Source: Nocardia fusca NBRC 14340
GTDB lineage: Bacteria; Actinomycetota; Actinomycetes; Mycobacteriales; Mycobacteriaceae
Direction of reading: 5' to 3'
NCBI RefSeq assembly: GCF_001618425.1
Contig: NZ_BDCU01000067.1
Span: 1 to 64,000, forward strand
Length of the DNA: 64,000 bases
The position numbers and the translations under genes are program-made. Under the pieces are notes generated by a model. It saw only the letters and a list, made by a program, of their open reading frames with translations, had not been told where the DNA came from and did not search any database. Shown piece by piece: positions 51,728-60,561 of the stretch. Each line of letters starts with the position of its first letter. Positions within the stretch are counted from its first letter, which is position 1.

Positions 51728-51818
51728 GACATGTTTTTCACATCTTTTAGCCGCTGCTCAGCGGTTCGTTTGGTTACGGACCGTTTATCTACGGGCCCGA
51801 TTATGGTTTCCTATACGT

Positions 51819-52595
51819 ATGGCTGGCGAATCCGAGTACACGATCGACGAGCTGGCGCGGGCTGCCGAAACCACCGTGCGCAGTGTCCGCGTGTACCACG
51901 AGCGTGGGCTGCTGCCCTCGCCCGACGTCCGGGGCCGGATCGGCTACTACGGCTCGGACCACCTCAACCGGTTGCAGACCATCAGCCGTCTGCTCGGCCG
52001 GGGTATGAAGCTGAACGGTATCCGGGAACTCCTGGCCGCCTGGGACCGTGGCGACGGTCTCGGGGACGTGCTGGGTGTCACCGATCAGACCGTCAGCACA
52101 CCCGGACGGCAGGCGCCGGCCGCGGCGAAGCCCGAGCCCGAAGAGCCGGTCCACGAACTTCCCGAATATGTCCAGCAGGCGTTGGCCGCCAGTGACGACC
52201 CCTTCGACGTGTACCGGGTCACCAACCCACGCTGCAGCGATCTGGCCACCCGGCTCACCGACGCCGGCCTGCCCGCGGCCGCCACCTTCCATCTGGTCGA
52301 ACGTATGCGCGCGGATTGCGACCGCATCGCCGACCGCTACGCCGCCGAGATCTTCTACGTACTGGCGAGCCGCGCCTACGAGCAATCGGAACGAAACCCC
52401 AAGGACCGCACCAAACTGGAGACCGACCTGGCCATCGCACGGCTGATCGTCACCCGGGCCGCGTCCGAATTGATCGACCAGGCCTTCGGGCGCCGCGCGG
52501 AACTCCCCGCGCCGGATGTGGAGATCGGGCTTCCACGCGCCGGTCAGCAGAGCGCGGTGAACGACGGAAAACAGCCGTCACGGTCGCGAATCTGA
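51819..52595 (+). CDS. MerR-family transcriptional regulator
   Basis: The protein has 258 residues. The N-terminal winged helix-turn-helix is typical (YTIDELARAAETTVRSVRVY, then HERGLLPSP and YYGSDHLNRLQTISRLLGRG). A Pro-rich linker and a helical C-terminal domain (about 105-235) without the metal-binding cysteines of classical MerR proteins follow, so the signal is unknown. I chose the ATG at 51819; a frame extending to 51363 overlaps the WhiB gene. No clear ribosome-binding site precedes it. A dyad lies in its promoter, so self-regulation and control of the other three dyad promoters is a reasonable hypothesis. Confidence 0.85.
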   Translation: MAGESEYTIDELARAAETTVRSVRVYHERGLLPSPDVRGRIGYYGSDHLNRLQTISRLLGRGMKLNGIRELLAAWDRGDGLGDVLGVTDQTVSTPGRQAPAAAKPEPEEPVHELPEYVQQALAASDDPFDVYRVTNPRCSDLATRLTDAGLPAAATFHLVERMRADCDRIADRYAAEIFYVLASRAYEQSERNPKDRTKLETDLAIARLIVTRAASELIDQAFGRRAELPAPDVEIGLPRAGQQSAVNDGKQPSRSRI

Positions 52596-52635
52596 GGGGC
52601 GGATCAGCGGCGCGCGGGAGCGCGAACGAACATTT

Positions 52636-52709
52636 GTCGGGGTGACAGGATTTGAACCTGCGACCACCCGCTCCCAAAGCGGGTGCGCTACCAAGCTGCG
52701 CCACACCCC
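52636..52709 (-). tRNA. tRNA-Pro (UGG)
   Basis: A complete cloverleaf reads on the minus strand: acceptor CGGGGTG pairs with CACCCCG, the anticodon stem is CCCGC/GCGGG with loop TTTGGGA (anticodon TGG), and the T arm contains GGTTCAAATCC. CCA is not encoded. It is convergent with merR and marks the right border of the accessory region. Confidence 0.95.
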
Positions 52710-52742
52710 GTACTCTCCCCGGAGGGAAACGAGCACCGGACC

Positions 52743-52779
52743 GGAGCGGGAGACGGAAATCGAACCCGCACCATCAGCT
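52743..52779 (-). repeat. Partial copy of the 3' half of tRNA-Gly (candidate attachment-site remnant)
   Basis: 35 of 37 bases are identical to 53444-53480, the 3' half of the intact tRNA-Gly gene from the anticodon stem to the encoded CC, in the same orientation. The 5' half of a tRNA is not present upstream of it. A 3' tRNA fragment downstream of the intact gene is the classic outcome of site-specific integration into a tRNA gene; the roughly 660 bp between the copies would then be all that remains of an element. Partial duplication is the alternative. Confidence 0.6.
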
Positions 52780-53442
52780 CTCGGAAGACGGATCTTCAGT
52801 GGTACGGGACCTGCCCATATGCCAAGAAACCGCTGGTCGAACTGACTCTCGCTCCGCCCGATCGTACCCGATCGGGCCCGTGCGACCGAACCGATATCCA
52901 TACCGGCCGAATCTCACCGTGTTCTCCCATCCCGTGTGCCCGGGATGCTCGAACGAGAACAAGATGCCACGCATTCACGGCGAAGGCAAACCACGCAGAA
53001 GCGCCGCATCGACACGGTCGGCGGGAAAGACCGGGTGCACAAGGCCGGGCCGGCCCGGCCGGCGACACCGGCGCCCGGTCCGGTCGCGCTCACCGCTCGG
53101 CGGTGAGCACAACCCCAGGGGCACAGCAATTCCGGCCTGCTCGGCCGATGGCCGTCTTCCTGGCATTCGGCGGGTAGGAAATATCCGCTCCGGCGGTCGA
53201 CGAAAAAGTAACAGCAGATTTGCATCGTGCACCGCCCTCCGGCGCCTCGCGGCCGCGCCGACGCCCACGGCATCGGCTACGCGCTGGCGGGTGCGGGGGT
53301 CGCGACGCGGAGCGCTCTGCACATGTGGAGCGGTTCCTGGGAGCCGGTCGTCGGGTCGGCTATCGGCGCGGCCACCATAGCGGCGGCTCCCGGGCTCCCC
53401 CTCGAACCGGCGACGCCTACCCTGTTGACAGGGCCCTTTCGG
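52780..53442. other. 663-bp region between the tRNA-Gly fragment and tRNA-Gly, no gene found
   Basis: No frame with convincing protein character is seen on either strand. A 9-bp hairpin (GCTCACCGC pairing with GCGGTGAGC, 53088-53108) could terminate the tRNA-Gly transcript. No integrase remnant is recognisable. Confidence 0.5.
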
Positions 53443-53516
<74 letters not shown>

Positions 53517-53988
53517 ATGCATACGACATCCATGGGATCGCCACGATATCGTGTGCACAGCGACTCTACCCAATCGTGGTTTCATTTCGCCAATCAGCCC
53601 CTCACCGGCACAGAGCACCGGTGGCGCCGGGCCCGGGTGGGCCCCCGCCGACTTACCAGTAGCGGGAAATCCGGATTCCAGGGTCCACCGGGCCGATCGC
53701 CGGACCGGGCACGGCACCGACATCTCTGCAAAAGTGTGTAACGCAAGCGATTCCGCGACGATAGGAGCAGAGATCACTGTTGTACCGGGGCCCCGAACTT
53801 GTTCTAGAACGCAGGTCGGCGGGTTCCACCATCTTGCTACGATCTTCTTGCCGGACGGGGTATCTGGAAAGGGGGCGGTAGCGTGCACCCGACAAGGTGG
53901 ACCATCCGCATAGCAGTGCGACAGAGCCGGCCCAGCCCGGTACCGACGCGGCGGACCCTGATCCGCGGCGTGAGCTCCACCGCCGCCG
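53517..53988. other. 472-bp region upstream of the GGDEF gene, no gene found
   Basis: This is the divergent region between tRNA-Gly (minus) and the GGDEF gene (plus), so promoters for both should lie here. Short open frames exist on both strands but lack protein-like composition or ribosome-binding sites. Confidence 0.5.
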
Positions 53989-54948
53989 GTGGTCGATATG
54001 ACCGCTGAGATCCGGCCACCAGTCCGCTCCACGGCACGGGAGTGGGCGCTGGCCGCCGGCGCCCAGCCCGACGCCGATATCAGCGCCGCCGAGATCGAAC
54101 CCGTACTCGTCGAGATTCTCGAGCAATTGCTGGACCTCACCGTTTCCGATCCCTTCCCGATTCGCGCGGCCCGTCGGCTCGGCGCCCGGCTCTGCGCCGA
54201 ACCACTGCAGCAGGTCCGGATGCTCGCGCTGGTCACACGCACCCTGCTCGGCTTTCCGGCCGGCCCGCGCGGATCCCTGGTGGCGACCCGGTGGCCGTTG
54301 GTGGCCAGCCAGGCCATCGACAGCTATGCCCAGGCGCTCCAGGAGCTGGCGCTGGCCCAGCAGAAGAAGAACCTTTCCGACGAGGCCACCCAGCGGGTCC
54401 GCGAATTCGCCGCGCTGCAGCAGCGGCTCGAACACGAGGCCACCCATGACGCGCTGACCGGGCTGGCCAACCGCACCCTGCTGCGCAAGCGGGTACGCAT
54501 GATGGCCGAACAGGCCGACCGCGGGGTGGGTCTGCTGGTGGTGGATCTGGACCGGTTCAAGCAGATCAACGACAGCTACGGTCACGCGGTGGGCGACGAG
54601 GTGCTGGTCGAACTGGCCAAGCGGCTGCGGGAGGTGGCGCCGCCGGGGGCGGTGGTGTGCCGCTACGGCGGGGACGAATTCGTGCTGGCGGCCGGGATGG
54701 CCGACAACCGCGTCACCGAACTGGCCCACGCCATCGTGCACGCGCTGAACGATTCGGTGTGGTCGTCGGCAGGGCCGGTACCGGTCTCGGCCAGTGTCGG
54801 CACCACCTATGCCCCACCGCAGGACCGCAGCGAACTGGCCGAACTGCTGCGCCGGGCCGATCGGGCGATGTACTCGGCGAAAACCGCGGGCGGGCGCCGC
54901 TACGCCGGGGCCGAAACGCTCGACACCGGTACGGCCGTCGCCGGCTGA
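53989..54948 (+). CDS. GGDEF-domain protein, probable diguanylate cyclase
   Basis: This gives about 319 residues (GTG at 53989; ATG at 53998 is equally possible). The N-terminal 155 or so are helical with no recognised sensor fold or membrane segment. The C-terminal GGDEF domain carries HDALTGLANRTLL, DLDRFKQINDSYGHAVGD and the active-site motif RYGGDEF (about 226). It should make cyclic-di-GMP from GTP. No RxxD inhibitory site is apparent 5 residues before GGDEF. It has no visible functional link to the secretion locus. Confidence 0.88.
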   Translation: MVDMTAEIRPPVRSTAREWALAAGAQPDADISAAEIEPVLVEILEQLLDLTVSDPFPIRAARRLGARLCAEPLQQVRMLALVTRTLLGFPAGPRGSLVATRWPLVASQAIDSYAQALQELALAQQKKNLSDEATQRVREFAALQQRLEHEATHDALTGLANRTLLRKRVRMMAEQADRGVGLLVVDLDRFKQINDSYGHAVGDEVLVELAKRLREVAPPGAVVCRYGGDEFVLAAGMADNRVTELAHAIVHALNDSVWSSAGPVPVSASVGTTYAPPQDRSELAELLRRADRAMYSAKTAGGRRYAGAETLDTGTAVAG

Positions 54949-54958
54949 GCCGCACGGT

Positions 54959-55771
54959 TCAGGCGGGCTGGCACTGCGCGCACCAGAACAGGTTCCGGCC
55001 CTCCAGCACCGTATGGCGCACCGGCCCGCTACAGCATCGGCAGGGCTCACCTGCCCGGCGGTAGACATAGGTGCGCGGCCGGTCCGCGGCATAGGAGGGT
55101 GCCCCGTGATCGTGCTCCGGCCGCACCACGTGCATTTTCCCGCGACGCACGCCCACCCGCATCAGGTCGACCAGGTCGGCCCACAGCGCCGACCACTGCG
55201 CGGCGGTCAATTCCGCGCCCGGGCGTTGCGGGGAGATGCCGTGCCGGAAAAGTATTTCCGCGCGATACACATTGCCCACTCCGGCGATCACACGCTGATC
55301 CATCAGCAGGGATCCGATACTGCGCCGTGAGCGGCGGATCCGCGCCCACGCCCGGTCCGGGTCGGCGTCCGGGCGCAGCGGGTCGGGTCCGAGGCGGGCG
55401 ATGAGCGCCTCGGTCTCCGGCGGGGTGAGGATCTCGCAGGCGGTGGGCCCACGCAGGTCGGTGCCGAACCCGCGGCCGTCGCGGCCCGGCCCGGTCAGCC
55501 GCATCCGGACCTGCCCCACCGGCTCGGGCATCGGCAGCTCCGATTCGCTGAAGGTGCCGTACAGCCCCAGGTGGATGTGCACGTACAGCTCACCCTCGTA
55601 TTCGTGGAGCAGATGTTTGCCCCACGCCTGGGAGCGGACGAGAATCCGGCCGTCGACCCGGGCGGCTCCCGTCGCGAACTTCCCCTGCGGGCTCGTCACC
55701 CGCACCACCGCGCCGGCCAGCCGCTGTTCGTGCCGGCGGGCGAGGCGGTGCAGAGTATGACCTTCCGGCAC
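54959..55771 (-). CDS. nei: Fpg/Nei-family DNA glycosylase
   Basis: The 270-residue protein starts with GTG at 55771, giving the catalytic N-terminus PEGHTLHR after Met removal (Pro and Glu are the active residues). H2TH-region sequence (DQRVIAGVGNVYRAEILFRH) and a C-terminal zinc finger (CRCC, then CAQCQ) are present. It removes oxidised bases in base-excision repair. It lies 23 bp after rpiB, the same neighbour as in M. tuberculosis (Rv2464c-Rv2465c). A longer frame to 56020 overlaps rpiB and is not used. Confidence 0.92.
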   Translation of the reverse strand: MPEGHTLHRLARRHEQRLAGAVVRVTSPQGKFATGAARVDGRILVRSQAWGKHLLHEYEGELYVHIHLGLYGTFSESELPMPEPVGQVRMRLTGPGRDGRGFGTDLRGPTACEILTPPETEALIARLGPDPLRPDADPDRAWARIRRSRRSIGSLLMDQRVIAGVGNVYRAEILFRHGISPQRPGAELTAAQWSALWADLVDLMRVGVRRGKMHVVRPEHDHGAPSYAADRPRTYVYRRAGEPCRCCSGPVRHTVLEGRNLFWCAQCQPA

Positions 55772-55794
55772 CCGACTACTCGCCTGCCCGTGGA

Positions 55795-56268
55795 TCAGTT
55801 GGCAGGCAGCGCCGGCGGTTCGCCGGACTTCTCGTAGTCGGCGAGGATATCGATCCGGCGCTGATGCCGCTCCTCGTTCGACCACGGGGTCTCGATGAAG
55901 GCGTCCACGATCGCCAGGGCCTCGTCGCGCGAGTGCATCCGGCCACCGATACCGATCAGCTGCGCGTTGTTGTGTTCCCGCGCCAAGCGGGCGGTTTCGA
56001 CGCTCCAGGCCAGGGCGCACCGCGCACCCGGCACCTTGTTCGCGGCGATCTGCTCGCCGTTACCGCTACCCCCGAAGACCAGCCCCAGGCTGCCCGGGTC
56101 GGCGACGGTGCGACGGGCCGCCTCGATGCAGAAGGCGGGATAGTCGTCGAGCGCGTCGTAGACGAGGGCGCCGCAGTCGACGACCTCGTGACCGGCCTTT
56201 TCCAGGTGGTCCTTGACGGCGTTCTTCAATTCGAAACCAGCGTGATCGGCACCCAGGTATACGCGCAT
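55795..56268 (-). CDS. rpiB: Ribose-5-phosphate isomerase B
   Basis: The 157-residue protein interconverts ribulose-5-phosphate and ribose-5-phosphate in the pentose-phosphate pathway. It has the LacAB/RpiB start MRVYLGADHAGFELK and the active loop GGSGNGEQIAANK, where Glu replaces the Cys of the E. coli enzyme, as in mycobacterial RpiB. HNNAQLIGIGGRM is also conserved. It is probably co-transcribed with nei. Confidence 0.96.
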   Translation of the reverse strand: MRVYLGADHAGFELKNAVKDHLEKAGHEVVDCGALVYDALDDYPAFCIEAARRTVADPGSLGLVFGGSGNGEQIAANKVPGARCALAWSVETARLAREHNNAQLIGIGGRMHSRDEALAIVDAFIETPWSNEERHQRRIDILADYEKSGEPPALPAN

Positions 56269-56345
56269 GGCTGCGATTCTGTCAGGCCCTCTACCGGGCG
56301 CCGACGGCGGGCGGGGTCACCGGTTCACTGCTTAGAGTCGTGGGT

Positions 56346-57401
56346 ATGCAGCCGCACGACCCTCAGCAGCCGTCCGGATCCGGCCCCGGCGCCGCCTGGT
56401 CCGCGAGTACACCGGAGCCCGGGCCCTACCCGTGGCTCACCGACCGTCCCGCCTCCTCCGTCCCGCTCCCGGGCGGGTATCCCCCACCGCCGGTGCCGCG
56501 GCACGAGCCCCGCGGGCTGTCGCCGTTCGGGATGCCCGCCCGGCACAGCTGGGAGATCCCGCTGCTGGTCGTGGTGATACTGCTCACCGTTGTCTCGTAT
56601 CTGCTGGCGTTCCTGCTGCTGTTCCTCGGGCTGGTCAACCAGTACATCCTGCTCCTGGTGGCGGCCCCGCTGCTGCTCTGGTTCGGTCGTGGCGTCAACT
56701 TCTCGTCCCAGCGGGTGAACGGGGTGAAGATGTCACCCTCCCAGTTCCCCGAGGGCTACCGGATGGTGCAGGAGGCCGCGGCCCGCTTCGGTATGGCCAG
56801 TGCCCCGGATGCCTACGTCGTGCTGGGCAACGGCCGGATCAACGCCTTCGCCTCGGGGCACGGTTTCCGCCGCTACGTGGTGGTCTACAGCGATCTGTTC
56901 GAGATCAGCGGCGCTGCCCGGGAACCGGACGCCCTGGCGTTCATCATCGGTCACGAAGTGGGCCATATCGCGGCCGGCCACGCCTCTTACTGGCGGCAGC
57001 TCGGTATGTTCCTGGTGCCGTTCCTGCCGGTGCTGGGCAACTCGCTGATCCGCGCCCAGGAGTACACCGCCGACAACCACGGTTACTGCCATCGGCCGCA
57101 GGGGGCACCCGCCGCGATGGGCACCCTGGCGGCCGGAAAGTACCTGAACTCTGTGGTGGGGTTCGACGAGATGGCCGACCGCGCGGCCCAGGAACGCGGT
57201 TTCTTCGTCTGGATGGTCAATGCGATGTCCTCACATCCGGTGCTCACCTGGCGCATGTGGGCGCTGCGTGATCGCAGCCGGCACGGGAAGCTGTTCTGGC
57301 GGCCCGACCCGGCCCCGCCGCGGTTCGGCCCGCTGCCCGGGCAGCCACCGCCTGCCGGGCACGGCGGCAATGCGGTCGCGCTGTCCAAAGTCCCGCGCTG
57401 A
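56346..57401 (+). CDS. M48-family zinc metalloprotease, membrane bound
   Basis: The protein has 351 residues (ATG at 56346; 56340 also possible). A Pro-rich N-terminus (about 1-75) precedes two transmembrane helices (about 80-102 and 105-120) and a protease domain with the zinc motif HEVGH (about 203) and a downstream EYTADNHGY that supplies the third ligand. It resembles HtpX-like membrane quality-control proteases, but the N-terminal tail is unusual for HtpX itself. Confidence 0.88.
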   Translation: MQPHDPQQPSGSGPGAAWSASTPEPGPYPWLTDRPASSVPLPGGYPPPPVPRHEPRGLSPFGMPARHSWEIPLLVVVILLTVVSYLLAFLLLFLGLVNQYILLLVAAPLLLWFGRGVNFSSQRVNGVKMSPSQFPEGYRMVQEAAARFGMASAPDAYVVLGNGRINAFASGHGFRRYVVVYSDLFEISGAAREPDALAFIIGHEVGHIAAGHASYWRQLGMFLVPFLPVLGNSLIRAQEYTADNHGYCHRPQGAPAAMGTLAAGKYLNSVVGFDEMADRAAQERGFFVWMVNAMSSHPVLTWRMWALRDRSRHGKLFWRPDPAPPRFGPLPGQPPPAGHGGNAVALSKVPR

Positions 57402-57408
57402 TCCGGGT

Positions 57409-57440
57409 GGGTTGCGGCTGCCGAGCGGAAACCGCAACCC
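57409..57440. terminator. Hairpin between converging genes
   Basis: GGGTTGCGG (57409-57417) pairs with CCGCAACCC (57432-57440) across a 14-nt loop, between the stops of the M48 protease and nitroreductase genes. There is no T-run, as usual in high-GC actinobacteria. Confidence 0.5.
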
Positions 57441-57446
57441 CGCGGC

Positions 57447-58094
57447 TCAGTCGAATTCCGGGCTCTCGTCCCGGGTGCGCTTGAGTTCGAAGAAGTGCGG
57501 GTAGGCCGCCAGCGTCACCACGGCATCCCACAATTTGCCCGCTTCCTCACCGCGCGGGATGCGGGAAAGCACCGGGCCGAAGAACGCGACTCCGTTGACG
57601 TGAATGGTCGGCGTGCCGACATCCGGGCCGACCTTGTCCATCCCGGCGTGGTGGCTCTTGCGCAGCGCCTCGTCGTAGTCGCTGCTCTCGGCCGCCGCCG
57701 CCAGTTCGGCCGGCAGTCCGGTCTCCGCGAGCGCGTCCGCCACGATCGCGGCGAAAGTGCCCTTGCGGTCGTCTTCGCGCTCGAACTCGGCGCGGCGATT
57801 GTGGAACCGGGTCCCCAGCGCGGTGTACAGGGGCGACAGGATCTCCTCGCCGTGCTGTTCGGCCGCCGCGACGGCCACCCGTACCGGCCCCCAGGCGTAG
57901 GTCATGAGCTCCTGGTACTCCGGGGGCAGATCGCGCCCCTCGTTGAGCACCGCCAGGCTCATCACATGGAACCGTGTCTCGATATCGCGGACCTTCGCGA
58001 CCTCGAGGATCCATCGGGAGGTGATCCAGCACCACGGGCACAACGGGTCGAACCAGAATTCGGCAAGGTCCTTCTTCTCGGCCGAGTCGGGCAC
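57447..58094 (-). CDS. DsbA-fold mycothiol-dependent nitroreductase, Rv2466c-like
   Basis: The 215-residue protein starts with GTG at 58094, preceded by GGAACG; a frame to 58295 has no support. The thioredoxin-like active site CPWC is at 19-22, the same positions as in M. tuberculosis Rv2466c, a mycothiol-dependent reductase. The cis-Pro region (VGTPTIHVNGVAFFGP) is present. This orthologue again matches the Rv2464c-Rv2467 gene neighbourhood. Confidence 0.9.
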   Translation of the reverse strand: MPDSAEKKDLAEFWFDPLCPWCWITSRWILEVAKVRDIETRFHVMSLAVLNEGRDLPPEYQELMTYAWGPVRVAVAAAEQHGEEILSPLYTALGTRFHNRRAEFEREDDRKGTFAAIVADALAETGLPAELAAAAESSDYDEALRKSHHAGMDKVGPDVGTPTIHVNGVAFFGPVLSRIPRGEEAGKLWDAVVTLAAYPHFFELKRTRDESPEFD

Positions 58095-58310
58095 GTTTCG
58101 TTCCTCTCCACGGGTCGGCGGCGGATACCACCCACCGCCACGGTTACCGCCGCAATGCCGGCCGGTCGCCGGACACAGGCGCTGTAACGAGCAACCCCGT
58201 CCGGTGGGTTTTCGTTCCCGAACCGGCACGGAGATCGGCGCTGTCCTTTGTAGGCTGACGGGAGGATTCGGATCGTCGCTGGAACCGCCCACCACAAGGG
58301 AGTATCAGCC

Positions 58311-59531
58311 ATGACCTCTGCGCAGCATTTCGTCATCGTCGGCGCCGGCCTGGCCGGGGCGAAAGTCGCCCGGGCGCTGCGGGACAACGATTTCGACGGG
58401 CACATCACCCTGATCGGCAGGGAAGACCGACTGCCGTACGAGCGGCCGCCGCTGTCCAAGGAGTACCTGACCGGTGCGAAACCGGTCGAGGAGTTCACCG
58501 TGGAGAACGCGGCCTGGTACCGCGACCACAATGTGGATCTGCGGCTGGGCACCGAGGTCACCGCGATCGACCGGGCCACCCGGACCGTGGCCCTGCCCGA
58601 CGGTTCGACGCTGGAATACGACAGACTCGCGCTGGCCACGGGCTCGGAATCCCGTCGGTTGCCCATTCCCGGCGCCGATGCCGGAGGTGTGTACACGCTG
58701 CGCACCCTGGGCGAATCGGATGCCCTGATCGAGTTGTTCCGCACCGCCCGGCGCCTGGTGGTGATCGGGGCGGGCTGGATCGGGCTCGAGGTCACCGCGG
58801 CGGCGCGCGCCGCGGATGTGGCGGTCACCATCCTCGAAACCGGCCCCGCGCCCCTGTTGGGCGCGCTCGGCCCGGAGATGGGCGAGGTATTCGCGGACCT
58901 GCACCGCAGCCACGGGGTCGACCTGCGTTTCGGGGCGCGGGTCCAGCAGATCACGACCGCGGACGGCCGGGCGACCGGTGTCGCGCTCGCGGACGGTACC
59001 GAATTCGGCGCGGACGCGGTCCTGGTCGCGGTGGGGGCCCGGCCGAATATCGAACTCGCCGAAGCGTCCGGTCTGCTGACCGACAGCGGCGTCCTCGTCG
59101 ATGCGAGCCTGATCAGCAGCGATCCGAATATCGTCGCGGTGGGCGATATCGCCGAGCAGGACCACCCGGTACTGGGCCGCCGTATCCGGGTGGAGCACTG
59201 GGCGAACGCGTTGAATCAGCCCGCGGTGGCGGCCGCGGCCATGCTCGGCCGCGCCGCGTCCTACGACCGGCTCCCCTACTTCTTCACCGACCAGTACGAC
59301 CTAGGGATGGAGTACACCGGTTTCGCCGCGCCGGGCGACTACGAACAGGTGGTCGTCCGCGGCGACCGCGCCGGCCTGGAATTCGTCGCGTTCTGGCTCG
59401 ATCCGCAGCACCGGGTACTGGCGGGGATGAACGTGAACGTGTGGGATGTCGGTGACCGGATCAAGGAGCTGATCCTGTCCGGCGAACCGGTCGACCCGGC
59501 CCGGCTCGCGGACACCTCGGCACCACTGTGA
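58311..59531 (+). CDS. FAD-dependent ferredoxin/rubredoxin reductase-like oxidoreductase
   Basis: The 406-residue protein has an FAD-binding GAGLAG (about 11-16) and an NAD-binding GAGWIG (about 148-153), plus RPPLSKEYL, typical of the ferredoxin reductase component of P450 and dioxygenase systems (ThcD/BphA4 type). No ferredoxin or oxygenase gene lies beside it, so its partner is unknown. It is divergent from the nitroreductase gene across about 215 bp. Confidence 0.9.
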   Translation: MTSAQHFVIVGAGLAGAKVARALRDNDFDGHITLIGREDRLPYERPPLSKEYLTGAKPVEEFTVENAAWYRDHNVDLRLGTEVTAIDRATRTVALPDGSTLEYDRLALATGSESRRLPIPGADAGGVYTLRTLGESDALIELFRTARRLVVIGAGWIGLEVTAAARAADVAVTILETGPAPLLGALGPEMGEVFADLHRSHGVDLRFGARVQQITTADGRATGVALADGTEFGADAVLVAVGARPNIELAEASGLLTDSGVLVDASLISSDPNIVAVGDIAEQDHPVLGRRIRVEHWANALNQPAVAAAAMLGRAASYDRLPYFFTDQYDLGMEYTGFAAPGDYEQVVVRGDRAGLEFVAFWLDPQHRVLAGMNVNVWDVGDRIKELILSGEPVDPARLADTSAPL

Positions 59532-59601
59532 GCTGTGGGACCCACAGCACCGGAAAGCCCCGGTCCGCTGCCCTACGAGCGGCCGGGCTCCGGCACCCGC
59601 C

Positions 59602-60441
59602 TCACGACTCCGGCGATCCCCAGCTGCGGCCGGTGATCAGCTCGTAGGCTTCGACGTATTTGCTGCGGGTCGCCGCGACGATATCGGCCGGGATCTCCGG
59701 GCCGGGCGGTTCCTTGTCCCAGCCGGTGGAGGTGGCCCAATCCCGGACGAACTGCTTGTCGAACGACCGCTGCGGCCGGCCGGGCTCCCATTCCGCGGCC
59801 GGCCAGAAGCGGGAGGAATCGGAGGTCAGGAGTTCGTCACCCAGGGTGAGGACATCACCGTCCCAGCCGAATTCGACCTTCGTATCGGCAATGATCACAC
59901 CGCGCTCGGCCGCGTAGGCCGCGCCCCGGGAGTACAGGTCGAGCGTGAGGTCACGCAGTCGCGCGGCGACCTCGGCACCCTCCTGCGCGACCACTTCGTC
60001 GAAGGTCATGGGCTCGTCGTGGCCGGTATCGGACACTTTGGTGGTCGGTGTGAAGATCGGCTCGGGGAGTTTGTCGCCTTCGCGCAATCCCTCGGGCAGC
60101 CTGATCCCCGAGACCGCACCGGTGCGCTGGTAGTCCTTCCATCCCGAACCCACCAGGTAACCCCGGGCGACGCACTCCACCAGCACCATCTTCAACGGCT
60201 TCACCCGCACGGCCCGGCCCGCGAACTCCGGCGGCACATCCGTGCCGGAGAGCACATGATTGGGGATATCGGCGAAATACTCGAACCACCAGTTGGACAG
60301 CTGGGTCAGCAGGGCACCCTTGTCCGGGATCGGGGTGGGCAGCGATACGTCGTACACCGAAACCCGGTCCGAGGCGACCAGGAGCAGCGTGTCGCCGTCG
60401 GTGTACAGGTCGCGCACCTTTCCGGCGTGCACATGCTTCAC
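59602..60441 (-). CDS. purC: Phosphoribosylaminoimidazole-succinocarboxamide synthase
   Basis: The 279-residue protein joins aspartate to CAIR in purine biosynthesis. Family motifs are HAGKVRDLY, LLLVASDRVSVYDV, LVECVARGYLVGSGWKDY, IIADTKVEFG and DELLTSDSSRFW. It begins directly with the KVRDLY nucleotide-binding region, the short actinobacterial form. It is divergent from pepN with about 120 bp between starts. Confidence 0.96.
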   Translation of the reverse strand: MKHVHAGKVRDLYTDGDTLLLVASDRVSVYDVSLPTPIPDKGALLTQLSNWWFEYFADIPNHVLSGTDVPPEFAGRAVRVKPLKMVLVECVARGYLVGSGWKDYQRTGAVSGIRLPEGLREGDKLPEPIFTPTTKVSDTGHDEPMTFDEVVAQEGAEVAARLRDLTLDLYSRGAAYAAERGVIIADTKVEFGWDGDVLTLGDELLTSDSSRFWPAAEWEPGRPQRSFDKQFVRDWATSTGWDKEPPGPEIPADIVAATRSKYVEAYELITGRSWGSPES

Positions 60442-60561
60442 GTTGTCGCTCCGATCCTGGTCGTATGGCCGGCGAGATCGACTCCCGCGCGGGCAACCTT
60501 ACCGGCGTGGCATTGTGGACAACGCCCGTGCCCGTTGCACTCGTGTCCTCGAAGGAGCCCG

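Noticed and set aside
51363..51818. N-terminal extension of the MerR protein to 51363
   Set aside because: It overlaps the WhiB gene on the other strand and the operator, and the helix-turn-helix begins right after the Met at 51819.
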